Origin: Promicromonospora sp. Populi
GTDB lineage: Bacteria; Actinomycetota; Actinomycetes; Actinomycetales; Cellulomonadaceae
Length of the DNA stretch: 64,000 nt
Assembly (NCBI RefSeq): GCF_041081105.1
Contig: NZ_CP163528.1
Coordinates: 3,782,001 to 3,846,000, forward strand
Reading direction: 5' to 3'
Below, one piece after another: positions 44,622-52,943 of the stretch. The notes under the pieces are model-generated. The model had not been told where the DNA came from, made no database searches, and was given only the letters and a program-made list of their open reading frames with translations. The position numbers and the translations under genes are program-made. Every line of letters begins with the position of its first letter. Within the stretch, counting starts at the first letter, position 1.

Positions 44622-44712
44622 CCCCCTGAAGCCGCGAAGCGCCTGTCCGGCTCTCCCCGATGACACCAGGGAGAGCCGGACAGGCGCTCTACTTCGCGGC
44701 TTCAGGGGTCAG
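44618..44712. terminator. Giant hairpin containing both convergent stop codons
   Basis: The inner 19-bp perfect stem (GCGCCTGTCCGGCTCTCCC and its complement) and the outer stem (CTGAAGCCGCGAA/TTCGCGGCTTCAG, then ACCCC/GGGGT) give about 39 pairs. A 5-nt right-side bulge (TCTAC), a one-base bulge and a loop of about 10 nt interrupt it. It spans the stop of the PBP gene (44619-44621) and the stop of the minus-strand lipoprotein gene (44709-44711). Confidence 0.8.
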
Positions 44713-45179
44713 CCCTCGAAGCCTGCCTCTGTGCAGGCGGCCCGATAGGAGTCGACGGCGGCCGAGACAGCCCTCGGGCGAGCGATCGAACCCTGGAGGG
44801 CCTGGTCGAACGGGGCGCGCACCGCCTCGAGGTGGCCGATGCTGACCTCGTCGGACTCGCCGATGAGCAGCCCGATGCTCTTGCTGATGCTGCTTGCGGC
44901 GCCGGTCCCGTCCTCGGTGAGCGGGGCGCCGACGGCCGGCGCGGCTGCCGAGATGGTCGCCAGGAGCGGCCCCGTGAAGAACGCGTTGCACGCCTCGACG
45001 AGGTCGTACTCGCCGGTGCTGACGACGGGGGCCTCGGCCTCGGGTGATGGTGCCGACTGCTGAACCTCTTCGCCCGACGGGGCGAACTCGCTGGCCATGT
45101 CTTCGAGGGCCGCGCATCCGGACAGCAGAAGTGCACAGGAGACCAGTGCGGCGGCCGCCCAGTTCTTGCTGGTGCTCAC
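44709..45179 (-). CDS. Lipoprotein of unknown function
   Basis: 156 residues from GTG 45179 with AGGGAAG upstream. A signal peptide (NWAAAALVSCALLLSGC) ends in a lipobox LSGC, with the lipidated Cys at about residue 22. The mature part has an acidic Ser/Pro/Glu linker, then a mostly helical domain with Cys in VEACNAFF and RAACTEAGFEG that may form a disulfide. It is exported and anchored to the outer face of the membrane. I know no family. It is convergent with the PBP gene. Confidence 0.65.
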   Translation of the reverse strand: MSTSKNWAAAALVSCALLLSGCAALEDMASEFAPSGEEVQQSAPSPEAEAPVVSTGEYDLVEACNAFFTGPLLATISAAAPAVGAPLTEDGTGAASSISKSIGLLIGESDEVSIGHLEAVRAPFDQALQGSIARPRAVSAAVDSYRAACTEAGFEG

Positions 45180-45312
45180 GATCTACTTCCCTCACGTCAA
45201 CGGGGTCAGAAGAGTGCAGTTCGGTCGCACTCGCCCGCGAGTCTAGCGCCACCGCCATCACGGACGACCAATCGCCCTTGGGGAGTTCTCCCCGGGGCTC
45301 CCGATACGTGTG

Positions 45313-45346
45313 AGGCGTCCAGGTCACCGAGGTGGCCTGGACGCCT
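45313..45346 (-). terminator. Hairpin terminator after the SHOCT gene
   Basis: A 16-bp stem with one G-U pair (45313-45328 with 45331-45346) lies 19 nt downstream of the SHOCT stop at 45365. Confidence 0.65.
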
Positions 45347-45364
45347 GAGACAGCGCGGGATGGA

Positions 45365-45793
45365 TCAGCGGTCGCCGTCGGCCGGCGGCTGGTCCTGCGG
45401 TGCGGCGGCCGCGGGCGGGGTGTCGGACGCCGTCGGGCCGGTGCTCGGGCCGGTGCTCGGAGCGGCGCTCGGGCCGGCCGCAGGGCCGGCGCTGGGGTAG
45501 GGGTCCGCCGAGCGGAGCACGGAGAGCCGGGAGCGGTACTCGGCCTCGTCGATCTCCCCGCGGGAAAAGCGGTTACCGAGGAGCGCCACCGGGTCGGCGT
45601 TCGCCGTCGTGTGCGCTGCCCAGGGTCCGCCCCATCCGCCACGTGCCCCACGCCGGGCGCGCCGCGCGATCAGGAAGATCACGGTGGCGAACAGCAGGAA
45701 CCACAGCAGCGGGAAGATGAAGAAGAACGGGCCGGGTCCGCCCCAGCCGTAGTGGGGCCCGTTGGCGAGGACTTCTGTCGTCGCGGTGAGCAT
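45365..45793 (-). CDS. SHOCT-domain membrane protein
   Basis: 142 residues from ATG 45793, placed 5 nt after GGAGG; an ATG at 45808 is a weaker choice. A Gly-rich N-terminus is followed by one transmembrane helix (FFFIFPLLWFLLFATVIFLIA), a basic stretch and the SHOCT motif DPVALLGNRFSRGEIDEAEYRSRLSVL (shown in parts: DPVALLGNRFSRGEIDEAEY, RSRLSVL). The last 45 residues are Pro/Ala/Ser/Gly-rich. SHOCT domains are short oligomerisation units found in many membrane proteins; the specific role is unknown. It lies upstream of the lipoprotein gene and directly downstream of a two-component pair on the same strand. Confidence 0.8.
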   Translation of the reverse strand: MLTATTEVLANGPHYGWGGPGPFFFIFPLLWFLLFATVIFLIARRARRGARGGWGGPWAAHTTANADPVALLGNRFSRGEIDEAEYRSRLSVLRSADPYPSAGPAAGPSAAPSTGPSTGPTASDTPPAAAAPQDQPPADGDR

Positions 45794-45918
45794 GTCGACC
45801 TCCAGCATTCGGTTCGGCCGGTCGTTCCGGCCACACCACCAGACTCCCGCTGCCCGACGCCGGGGTCGTCAGCCCCGCGTACCTGCCCACCTACCCCCGT
45901 GGTGCCGGGACCTGTTGC

Positions 45919-46584
45919 TCACTGCACCCAGCCCGGGCGCACCAACCCCGCCTCGTACGCGAGCACCACCAGCTGCGCGCGGTCGCGCGAACCGGTCTTC
46001 ATGAGGACCCGGGAGACGTGCGTCTTCACCGTCGACTCCGACAGATACAGCTTTCCGGCGATCTCGTCGTTCGCGAGCCCGCCCGCCACCTCGACGAGCA
46101 CCTCCCGCTCACGCGGCGTCAGCTCGGCGAGCGCGGGCACCGGGCGCACGTCCCGGGTCGCCTCGGCCACCTTGGCCAGCAGCCGCCGCGTCACCGTGGG
46201 GGACAGCAGCGCATTGCCCGACGCCGCGACCCGCACCGCGCGGACCAGCTCCGCCGGCTCGGTGTCCTTGACCAGGAACCCCGAGGCCCCCGCGCGGATC
46301 GCCTCCGTGACGTACTCGTCCAGCTCGAACGTCGTCACGACCACTACATGCACGTCCGCAGCCCGCGGCTCCGCGATGATCCGCCGCGTCGCCTCCAGCC
46401 CGTCCATGCCCGGCATCCGGATGTCCATGAGCACCACCTGGGGCAGGTGGTCGAGCGTGAGCTTTACCGCGTCGCCGCCGGTCGCGGCCTGGGCGACAAC
46501 CTGCATGTCGTCCTCGGAGTCGATCAGGGCGCGGAACCCGCCGCGCACCAGGGCCTGGTCATCGGCGAGCAGGACGTCGATCAT
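45919..46584 (-). CDS. LuxR/NarL-family response regulator
   Basis: 221 residues. The receiver is DVLLADDQALVRGGF with phosphoacceptor Asp54 in VVLMDIRMP. The HTH is LTPREREVLVEVAGGLANDEIA and STVKTHVSRVLMKTGSRDR. The ATG overlaps the stop of the kinase gene upstream by 4 nt, so kinase and regulator are coupled. It is followed, 126 nt on, by the SHOCT gene, which could be a target. Confidence 0.94.
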   Translation of the reverse strand: MIDVLLADDQALVRGGFRALIDSEDDMQVVAQAATGGDAVKLTLDHLPQVVLMDIRMPGMDGLEATRRIIAEPRAADVHVVVVTTFELDEYVTEAIRAGASGFLVKDTEPAELVRAVRVAASGNALLSPTVTRRLLAKVAEATRDVRPVPALAELTPREREVLVEVAGGLANDEIAGKLYLSESTVKTHVSRVLMKTGSRDRAQLVVLAYEAGLVRPGWVQ

Positions 46585-48032
46585 GCGGTTTCTCCGGTCT
46601 CCGGGGTATCTGACGGCGGTGGGCTCTCGATCCGGGCGACCGGGAGCGTGGCCCGCACCGCCCAGCCGCTCCCGTCCGGACGAGGACCCGCGGTGAGCCT
46701 GCCACCAGCACCCTCGACCCGCTCGCGCATGCCGAGCAGCCCGTAGCCGGGCTGCCCCGGCCGGCTCGTCCCGCCGGGTGGCACGCCGTCGTCGGCCACA
46801 ACAACCTCGAGACCGTCACGCCAGGTCACCCGCAGGGTGACGTGGCGGGCGGATCGCGCGTGCCGGCGCACGTTGGTCAGCGACTCCTGGACTACCCGGT
46901 GCACAACGCCGGCTACGTGGTCGGGCAGCTCGCCCACGTCGGGAGCGAGGTCGACGGTCACGTCGAGACCGTCGGCTCGGGCCTGGTCGGCCAGGCGGTG
47001 CAGAGCCGTGAGGTCCCAGGTCGGGGTGAGCGGGGCGACGTCGTCCCACCCGGTCGGCGTTCCCGCCGCGCCGCCGGGGTCGACGGAGGCCGCGCGGGCG
47101 TCGTCGGGCAGGGAGCCCGGTGCGGACGGTGACGTGCCGTCGCGGACGATCCCGAGCACCACGCGGACCTCGGCGAGCGCTTCCTTGCTGGTGTCGCGGA
47201 TGTTGGACAGGGCCTCGCGCGCCTGGCCGGGGTTCTTCTCCAGGAGGTGTAGGCCCACCCCGGCCTGAACGTTGATGGCCGACAACGAGTGGGCGAGCAC
47301 ATCGTGCAGCTCGCGTGCGATCCGTAGCCGCTCCGAGGCGACGGCGGTGCGCTCGCGCTCGGCCGCCGTCTCCCGGGCAGCGGTGCGGGCCGCCACCCGG
47401 CGCGAGATCCGGTCGCGCGCGCCGCTCGCGATCAGCAGCACGACGGCGAGCCATGCGGCGCTCGCGACCAGCGATCCCGTCGTCAGGAACCACGTGCTGT
47501 CCCCGCCGGCCATGCCGGGACCGCCGTAGGACCAGGGGCCCTTCGACCAGCCTTCGTCCGGGGTCGGGGGATCGTCGATCGGCGACTGCCGGATCCGTGA
47601 GATGAGCAGCGCGGCGACCGCCGCCACGCCGCCCGAGAGCAGCGCGGCGCCCGACCATGCGATCAGCCGGGCCCGGCGTGCCTCGCCGCTGAGCATGACG
47701 CTCGCGAGCACGGCGACCGGCCCGAGGAAGACCGGGCCCCACGGAAAGCCGAGCAGCAGGAAGGTGATGGTCGCTGCGACCGACACGACCGTCGCGAGCG
47801 CGGGGCGGCGGGGCAGGAGGAACAGCAGGGTCGCTGGCGCGACCAGGAGCAGGAGCGTCCCGACCAGGCCGGGTGCGGTGGCCCAGGACTGCGCGTGGGC
47901 AGCGCCGAGCGAGCCCACCGTGCCGATGACTGCCACGGCGACGGCGAGGAACGCGCGTGGTCGAGTGCGGTCGAACGGGCCGACGGAGGGGTCGGCGAAG
48001 GCGTCGCTTCGCGGACGGACGGTGCCCAGCAT
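46581..48032 (-). CDS. Sensor histidine kinase, NarL-type (HisKA_3)
   Basis: 483 residues. Five to six hydrophobic segments lie between 28 and 205, interrupted by an outer loop rich in Gly/Pro/Trp (DEGWSKGPWSYGGPGMAGGD). The phosphoacceptor motif is RIARELHDVLAHSLSAIN with His243. The ATPase lobe has LTNVRRHA, VVADDGVPPGG and YGLLGMRERVEGAGG. The ATG at 48032 has TAGCGT 6 nt upstream. It forms an operon with the response regulator. Confidence 0.93.
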   Translation of the reverse strand: MLGTVRPRSDAFADPSVGPFDRTRPRAFLAVAVAVIGTVGSLGAAHAQSWATAPGLVGTLLLLVAPATLLFLLPRRPALATVVSVAATITFLLLGFPWGPVFLGPVAVLASVMLSGEARRARLIAWSGAALLSGGVAAVAALLISRIRQSPIDDPPTPDEGWSKGPWSYGGPGMAGGDSTWFLTTGSLVASAAWLAVVLLIASGARDRISRRVAARTAARETAAERERTAVASERLRIARELHDVLAHSLSAINVQAGVGLHLLEKNPGQAREALSNIRDTSKEALAEVRVVLGIVRDGTSPSAPGSLPDDARAASVDPGGAAGTPTGWDDVAPLTPTWDLTALHRLADQARADGLDVTVDLAPDVGELPDHVAGVVHRVVQESLTNVRRHARSARHVTLRVTWRDGLEVVVADDGVPPGGTSRPGQPGYGLLGMRERVEGAGGRLTAGPRPDGSGWAVRATLPVARIESPPPSDTPETGETA

Positions 48033-48038
48033 GCTCGC

Positions 48039-48044
48039 ACGCTA
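48039..48044 (-). promoter_or_regulatory. -10-like TAGCGT, leaderless start of HK gene
   Basis: On the minus strand the hexamer is followed by 6 nt and ATG 48032. Confidence 0.45.
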
Positions 48045-48124
48045 CGCCGGGCCGCCCCCCGCCGCGTCACCCCCGGGTGCCGCCGCGTGTCATACGGAGG
48101 TGCCGGGGGTGATCATCCGCCCTG

Positions 48125-49360
48125 TCAGGCGAAGCGGGACGCGCGCTCCACCACGCGGCCTGCGCCGCGGCCGGCGTCTGCCGTCGGGTCCCAGGTGTAG
48201 ACCTCGGTGCCGGTGATGAAGACGCGCTCGGCGCGCGAGTCGGTGTCGAGCGGGTCGCCCGACCACAGCACGACGTCGCCGTCGAGCCCCTCCTTGATGG
48301 CGCCCACCCGGTCGCCCAGGCCGAGGAACGACGCCGGGTTGGACGTGATCGCGGCGAGCGCCGTCTCGCGAGGCAGCCCGTCGCGCGCCGCGAACGAGGC
48401 CTGGTGCACCAGGAAGTTGATCGGGATGACGGGGTGGTCGGTCGTGATCGCGACGCGCACGCCCGCGGCCGCCATCGCCGCGATGTTGCGGTTCGCGCGC
48501 TGCCGTACCTCGACCTTGGACCGCGAGACGAACATCGGGCCGTAGATGACGGGGATGTCCTTCTCGGCGAGGACATCGGCGATCAGGTGGCCCTCGGTGC
48601 CGTGGTTGATGACGAGGCGGTAGCCGAACTCCTCGGAGAGGCGGATCGCCGTGGCGATGTCGTCGGCGCGGTGCGTGTGCTGGTCCCAGGCGAGCTCGCC
48701 GGCCAGGACGCGAGCCAGCGTCTCCTTGCCGAGGTCACGCTCGAACGGCTTGCCCTCCTCGGCCGCGGCATCCCGCTTGGCGACGTAGTTCTGGGCGTCG
48801 ACGAACGCCTGGCGGATCACGTTGGCGACACCCAGGCGGGTCGATGGGAGCTGCTTCTTGTCCCCGTAGACGCGCTTCGGGTTCTCGCCGAGCGCGCTCT
48901 TGACCGACACCGAGTCGCTGAGCACCTGCTCGTCGACCGTGCGGCCGCCCCAGGTCTTGATTGCGACGGTCTGGCCACCGATCGGGTTGCCCGAGCCCGG
49001 CTTGATGACCGCCGTCGTCACGCCGCCGGCGAGGGCGTCGCGGAAGCCCTCCTCGTCCACGTTGATGGCGTCGAGCGCGCGGAACGCGGACCCGTCGGGG
49101 TCGGTCATCTCGTTGGTGTCGTTGCCGGCCCACCCCTCGCCCTCCTCGTGCACGCCCAGGTGGCCGTGCCCCTCGACGAAGCCGGGCAGGAGCCACTTGC
49201 CCTGGGCGTTGATGGTCTCGGTCCCTTCAGGAACCGCGATGTTCTGCCCGACGGCGGTGATCACGCCGTCCTCGATCAGGACCGTCGCGTTCTCGATCGG
49301 GTCCCCGGCCACGGGGACCACGTAGGCGTTGGTGATGGCGATGCTGGAGCGGGTTGTCAT
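48125..49360 (-). CDS. Amidohydrolase (imidazolonepropionase-like)
   Basis: 411 residues from ATG 49360. The composite beta-sandwich/TIM-barrel amidohydrolase fold is visible: NAYVVPVAGDPIENATVLIEDG and LLPGFVEGHGHLGVHEEGE, where HGH gives the HxH metal ligands. Later metal ligands are seen as WDQHTHRADDI, INHGTEGH and TTDHPVIP (catalytic Asp). The C-terminus is WSGDPLDTDSRAERVFITG, as in imidazolonepropionase-like hydrolases. The substrate is unknown. A 17-bp palindrome lies 9 nt upstream of the start. It is cytoplasmic, with no signal peptide. Confidence 0.88.
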   Translation of the reverse strand: MTTRSSIAITNAYVVPVAGDPIENATVLIEDGVITAVGQNIAVPEGTETINAQGKWLLPGFVEGHGHLGVHEEGEGWAGNDTNEMTDPDGSAFRALDAINVDEEGFRDALAGGVTTAVIKPGSGNPIGGQTVAIKTWGGRTVDEQVLSDSVSVKSALGENPKRVYGDKKQLPSTRLGVANVIRQAFVDAQNYVAKRDAAAEEGKPFERDLGKETLARVLAGELAWDQHTHRADDIATAIRLSEEFGYRLVINHGTEGHLIADVLAEKDIPVIYGPMFVSRSKVEVRQRANRNIAAMAAAGVRVAITTDHPVIPINFLVHQASFAARDGLPRETALAAITSNPASFLGLGDRVGAIKEGLDGDVVLWSGDPLDTDSRAERVFITGTEVYTWDPTADAGRGAGRVVERASRFA

Positions 49361-49368
49361 GGGTACAT

Positions 49369-49385
49369 CATTACCCGAGGTAATG
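49369..49385. promoter_or_regulatory. Palindromic operator candidate upstream of the amidohydrolase
   Basis: CATTACC-CGA-GGTAATG is a perfect 7-bp inverted repeat with a 3-nt spacer, centred 17 bp upstream of the ATG. No regulator gene is adjacent. Confidence 0.5.
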
Positions 49386-49407
49386 AGATCTCCGGAACCC
49401 CCGCGGC

Positions 49408-49704
49408 TCAGCCGGACGACGCCGGGTTGGTCGCCTTGCCGTCCAGCCAGAGGGTGTCGGACTCGTCGCGATGCGTGCCAGAGGTGCCCACATGCTTGGT
49501 GCTTATCTGCGGCCCCTTGGTGATGACGTGGACCATGGCCATCCCGTGCCCCCGGCCCAGGCCGAAGTCCTCCTTGAGCCACTCGAGGATCGGGGCGGCT
49601 TTGGTGGACGCGTCGAAGCCGCGCTCCCCGGCGAGCTCGACGAGCTGTCGTGGCGTGTGCCCCGTCTTGTCCTCGACGGCGTCGAGGTAGGCCTGAAATG
49701 ACAT
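49408..49704 (-). CDS. DUF4287 domain protein
   Basis: 98 residues from ATG 49704 with GAAGGGA about 6 nt upstream. It starts MSFQAYLDAVEDKTGHTPRQ, then LVELAGERGF and APILEWLKEDFGLGRGHGMAMVHVITKG, the DUF4287 signature of a small helical domain with a conserved GRGHGMA motif. The C-terminal 30 residues are variable. It is cytoplasmic, of unknown function, and often near uncharacterised activator-like genes. It lies 48 bp upstream of the amidohydrolase on the same strand, so it may be co-transcribed. Confidence 0.8.
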   Translation of the reverse strand: MSFQAYLDAVEDKTGHTPRQLVELAGERGFDASTKAAPILEWLKEDFGLGRGHGMAMVHVITKGPQISTKHVGTSGTHRDESDTLWLDGKATNPASSG

Positions 49705-49814
49705 CGGTGGTCCCTTCACGATTTGGTGCCACGCCAGGTAGGCGCAGCGTTCTATCAGCACAGACGCCGTGGGTCGGCGGAACTCATCGTGGTTGACACG
49801 TACGTGACAAGTAG

Positions 49815-49907
49815 GCGCTCGCCGTCGGATACCGGCTCGCCGAGCTTCGCAAGCAGCGGCGTATGACGCAGCAGCAGGTTGCCGACCGGATGGGCGTCAC
49901 CAAGTGC
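49815..49907 (+). pseudogene. Remnant of an XRE-type HTH antitoxin
   Basis: In one frame the bases encode ALAVGYRLAELRKQRRMTQQ then QVADRMGVT, the first half of a HigA-like Cro/C1 HTH. A TAG lies just upstream (49812-49814), and after VT the frame continues into unrelated sequence with no second HTH helix or dimer domain. No toxin gene is present. It is a degraded toxin-antitoxin fragment immediately before nadE. Confidence 0.55.
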
Positions 49908-49963
49908 CGACGTCACAGGAACGTGCCGACCTCACCCAGACCGGCAAACTTCGCGCCCGTCCA

Positions 49964-49969
49964 TAGACT
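49964..49969 (+). promoter_or_regulatory. -10-like TAGACT, leaderless start of nadE
   Basis: The hexamer is followed by 6 nt and GTG 49976, with no ribosome site. Confidence 0.45.
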
Positions 49970-49975
49970 CGAACC

Positions 49976-52042
49976 GTGGACTTCTACAACGCGTACGCCC
50001 ACGGGTTCGCCCGGGTCGCGGCCTGCACCATCCCAGTCGCCGTCGCCGACCCCGCGGCCAACGCCGCGATGGTCCTGGACCAGGCGCGGCAGCTGCACGA
50101 CGACGGCGTGGCCGTCGCGGTGTTCCCCGAGCTCTGCCTGAGCGGGTACGCGATCGACGACCTGCTCATGCAGGACACGCTGCTGGAGGCCGTCCTGGCG
50201 GCCCTCGCCGACATCAAGGCGGCGAGCGTGGAGATCACCACGGCGCTCGTCGTCGGGGCGCCGCTCCTGGTCGGCAGCCGCCTGCTGAACGCCGCCGTCG
50301 TGGTGCACTGCGGGCGGATCATCGGCGTCGCGCCCAAGTCCTACCTACCCAACTACCGCGAGTTCTACGAGAAGCGGCAGTTTGCCCCCGGCGACGACCA
50401 CCGCGGCACCCTCACCCTGCTGGGCGAGGAGGTACCGCTCGGCCCCGACCTGATCTTCCGGGCCGACGACGTGCCCGGGCTCGCGTTCCACGTCGAGGTC
50501 TGCGAGGACATGTGGGTGCCAGTGCCGCCGAGCGCGCTGGCGGCGCTCGCGGGAGCGACGGTGCTGCTCAACCTGTCCGCGAGCCCGGTCACCGTGGCGC
50601 GCGCCGAGGACCGCCGGCTGATCGTGCGCAGCGGGAGCTACCGCTGCAACGCCGCCTACGTCTACACGGCCGCCGGCCAGGGCGAGTCGAGCACCGACCT
50701 GTCCTGGGACGGTCAGACCATGGTCTACGAGGCCGGCGACCTGCTCGGCGAGACCGAGCGGTTCCCCGACGGCGCACGCGCCACCGTGGTCGACGTCGAC
50801 CTGGACCGCCTGCGCCAGGAGCGCCTGCGGCAGGGCACCTTTGACGACAACCGGCGCGGGCTGGGGATGACCGCGCCCGGCTCGAACGGTGAGGACGAGT
50901 TCCGGGAGGTCACGTTCAGCGTGCACCCCCCGCAGGGCGACATCGGCCTGCGCCGCAAGGTGGACCGGTTCCCGTTTGTGCCCGACGACGCCGAGCGCCT
51001 CGCCCAGGACTGCTACGAGGCCTACAACATCCAGGTCGCCGGGCTCGAACAGCGGCTACGCGCCATCGGGCAGCCGAAGGTGGTGATCGGGGTCAGCGGC
51101 GGCCTGGACTCGACGCACGCGCTGATCGTCGCGGCCAAGGCGATGGACCGGCTGGGCCGGCCGCGCACCGACGTCCACGCGTTCACGATGCCGGGCTTCG
51201 CCACGGGCAAGGAGACGAAGGACCGGGCGATCCGGCTCTCCGAGTCGCTGGGCGTGACGTTCCAGGAGCTCGACATCCGCCCCGCCGCCGAGCAGATGCT
51301 GCGCGACCTGGACCACCCGTACTCGGACGGCGCCAAGCAGTACGACGTCACGTTCGAGAACGTCCAGGCCGGGCTGCGCACGGACTACCTGTTCCGGCTC
51401 GCGAACCACCGCGGCGGCATAGTGCTCGGCACGGGCGACCTCTCGGAGCTGGCGCTCGGCTGGTGCACGTACGGCGTGGGCGATCAGATGTCGCACTACG
51501 CGGTCAACACGGGCGTGCCGAAGACGCTGATCCAGCACCTGATCCGGTGGACGATCGACAGCGGGCAGTTCGCGGCGGAGGCGGACAGCCCGGTGAACGC
51601 CGTGCTGACCGAGATCGTCGAGCAGGAGATCACACCCGAGCTGATTCCCACGGAGGAGGGCGAGACGCCGCAGTCCACGGAGGCGATGGTCGGCCCGTAC
51701 GCCCTGCAGGACTTCACGCTGTTCCACGTGCTGCGCCGCGGCTACCGGCCGTCCAAGATCGCCTTCCTGGCCTGGCATGCCTGGCATGCGGTGGACGACG
51801 GCGAGTGGCCGCCCGGGTTCCCGCCGTCGGGCCGCAAGGAGTACGACCTGGCCACGATCCGGCGCTGGCTGGAGGTGTTCGTGCGGCGCTTCTTCGCCTC
51901 GCAGTTCAAGCGGTCGGCGCTGCCGAACGGCCCGAAGGTGTCAGCGGGCGGCACGATGTCGCCGCGCGGCGACTGGCGAATGCCCTCGGACGCGCAGGCG
52001 ACAGCGTGGCTCACTGAGCTGGAAAACGTCCCCACCCCCTGA
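49976..52042 (+). CDS. nadE: Glutamine-dependent NAD+ synthetase
   Basis: 688 residues. The N-terminal glutaminase (nitrilase-fold) domain has catalytic Glu52 (VFPELCLSGY), Lys121 (APKSYLPNYREF) and Cys176 (VEVCEDMW), matching the numbering of the Mycobacterium tuberculosis enzyme. The C-terminal synthetase has the PP-loop SGGLDS at 374-379, then GTGDLSELALGWCTYG. It converts deamido-NAD to NAD with ammonia channelled from glutamine. The GTG start is probably leaderless. It follows the antitoxin remnant and precedes a hairpin and copC. Confidence 0.96.
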   Translation: MDFYNAYAHGFARVAACTIPVAVADPAANAAMVLDQARQLHDDGVAVAVFPELCLSGYAIDDLLMQDTLLEAVLAALADIKAASVEITTALVVGAPLLVGSRLLNAAVVVHCGRIIGVAPKSYLPNYREFYEKRQFAPGDDHRGTLTLLGEEVPLGPDLIFRADDVPGLAFHVEVCEDMWVPVPPSALAALAGATVLLNLSASPVTVARAEDRRLIVRSGSYRCNAAYVYTAAGQGESSTDLSWDGQTMVYEAGDLLGETERFPDGARATVVDVDLDRLRQERLRQGTFDDNRRGLGMTAPGSNGEDEFREVTFSVHPPQGDIGLRRKVDRFPFVPDDAERLAQDCYEAYNIQVAGLEQRLRAIGQPKVVIGVSGGLDSTHALIVAAKAMDRLGRPRTDVHAFTMPGFATGKETKDRAIRLSESLGVTFQELDIRPAAEQMLRDLDHPYSDGAKQYDVTFENVQAGLRTDYLFRLANHRGGIVLGTGDLSELALGWCTYGVGDQMSHYAVNTGVPKTLIQHLIRWTIDSGQFAAEADSPVNAVLTEIVEQEITPELIPTEEGETPQSTEAMVGPYALQDFTLFHVLRRGYRPSKIAFLAWHAWHAVDDGEWPPGFPPSGRKEYDLATIRRWLEVFVRRFFASQFKRSALPNGPKVSAGGTMSPRGDWRMPSDAQATAWLTELENVPTP

Positions 52043-52050
52043 CCCGTGTT

Positions 52051-52113
52051 GGTTGTGGGCGCGATCGTTGCGCCTAAAGAGGACATCCAGTCGCAACGAT
52101 CCCGCCCACAACC
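52051..52113. terminator. Long hairpin after nadE
   Basis: A 22-bp stem with one mismatch (52051-52072 with 52092-52113) has a 19-nt loop. It lies 8 nt after the nadE stop and 10 nt before the copC -10. Confidence 0.7.
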
Positions 52114-52122
52114 AGGGCCGAG

Positions 52123-52128
52123 TAGGGT
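52123..52128 (+). promoter_or_regulatory. -10-like TAGGGT, leaderless start of copC
   Basis: The hexamer is followed by 6 nt and ATG 52135. Confidence 0.45.
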
Positions 52129-52134
52129 GCCGTC

Positions 52135-52869
52135 ATGCCTGCCGCTTCCGTTGCCCTGGCTCGGTCCGGGAACCGTCGCCTCATCCGTGTGATCACCGTG
52201 TTCGCGGCGGTCCTGACCTTTGCGGCGCTGCTGCTGGTGGCCGGGCCCGCGAGCGCTCATGACCAGCTCCTGTCGTCCGACCCGAAGGACGGCGCGACGC
52301 TCGACGAGCAGCCGACGAGCATCACGCTCACGTTCAGTGCGGCCCCGCTCGACACGGGCATCGAGGTCGCCCTGGTCGGCCCGGACGGCACCACCGCGCA
52401 GGGCTACGGCATCCAGGTCGACGACGAGGTGGTGACCGCCCAGCTCGCCGAGGACCTGCCCGCCGGCAAGTACGACGTCGCGTGGCACGTGGTCTCGTCG
52501 GACGGCCATCCCATCGACGGCGAGCTCACCTACGTGGTGGAGGGTGAGCCCGAGCCGACGGCGGAGCCGAGCGAAGAGCCCGAGATGACCACGCAGGAGG
52601 CCAATCCCGTCGAGGAGGAGGCGACGCCGACCGCCGAGGCCACGGAGAGCGCGGCAGCGACCGAGCTCGCCGGCGACGGCAACGGCACGGGAGTCAGCGG
52701 GCTGGCCGTGACCGGCGGCATCCTCGCGGCGGTGCTGGTCGTGGTGGGTGTTGTGGTGATCATGCGCCGCAAGATCCTCGAGAACGACCGGTTGCGCCAG
52801 GCCAACGAGCCCGACGACCCGGACGCCGAGAAGCCCAATCAGAACCCGGACGGCAAGCCCCACGTCTGA
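52135..52869 (+). CDS. CopC/YobA-family copper-binding protein
   Basis: 244 residues. A signal peptide ends at GPASA before His42, so the mature N-terminus is HDQLLSSDP, the His1 ligand of the CopC Cu(II) site. The second ligand region is SSDGHPIDGELTYVV. The CopC sandwich spans about residues 42-140. A Glu/Thr/Pro/Ala-rich linker (about 140-180) and one C-terminal helix (VTGGILAAVLVVVGVVVIM) anchor it to the membrane with a charged tail. It faces the outside. No CopD or other copper gene is adjacent; the DUF305 proteins at 0.3-5 kb may be related in role. Confidence 0.88.
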   Translation: MPAASVALARSGNRRLIRVITVFAAVLTFAALLLVAGPASAHDQLLSSDPKDGATLDEQPTSITLTFSAAPLDTGIEVALVGPDGTTAQGYGIQVDDEVVTAQLAEDLPAGKYDVAWHVVSSDGHPIDGELTYVVEGEPEPTAEPSEEPEMTTQEANPVEEEATPTAEATESAAATELAGDGNGTGVSGLAVTGGILAAVLVVVGVVVIMRRKILENDRLRQANEPDDPDAEKPNQNPDGKPHV

Positions 52870-52886
52870 CCGCCTGACGGCGAACA

Positions 52887-52930
52887 TGGCAGAACCTCAG
52901 GTCACCCTCGGGTGGCCTGAGGTTCTGCCA
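52887..52930. terminator. Long hairpin between copC and the beta-helix gene
   Basis: A 21-bp stem with one G-U pair (52887-52907 with 52910-52930) has a minimal loop. It lies between convergent stops at 52869 and 52944. Confidence 0.75.
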
Positions 52931-52943
52931 CTTCAGGAGGGCA

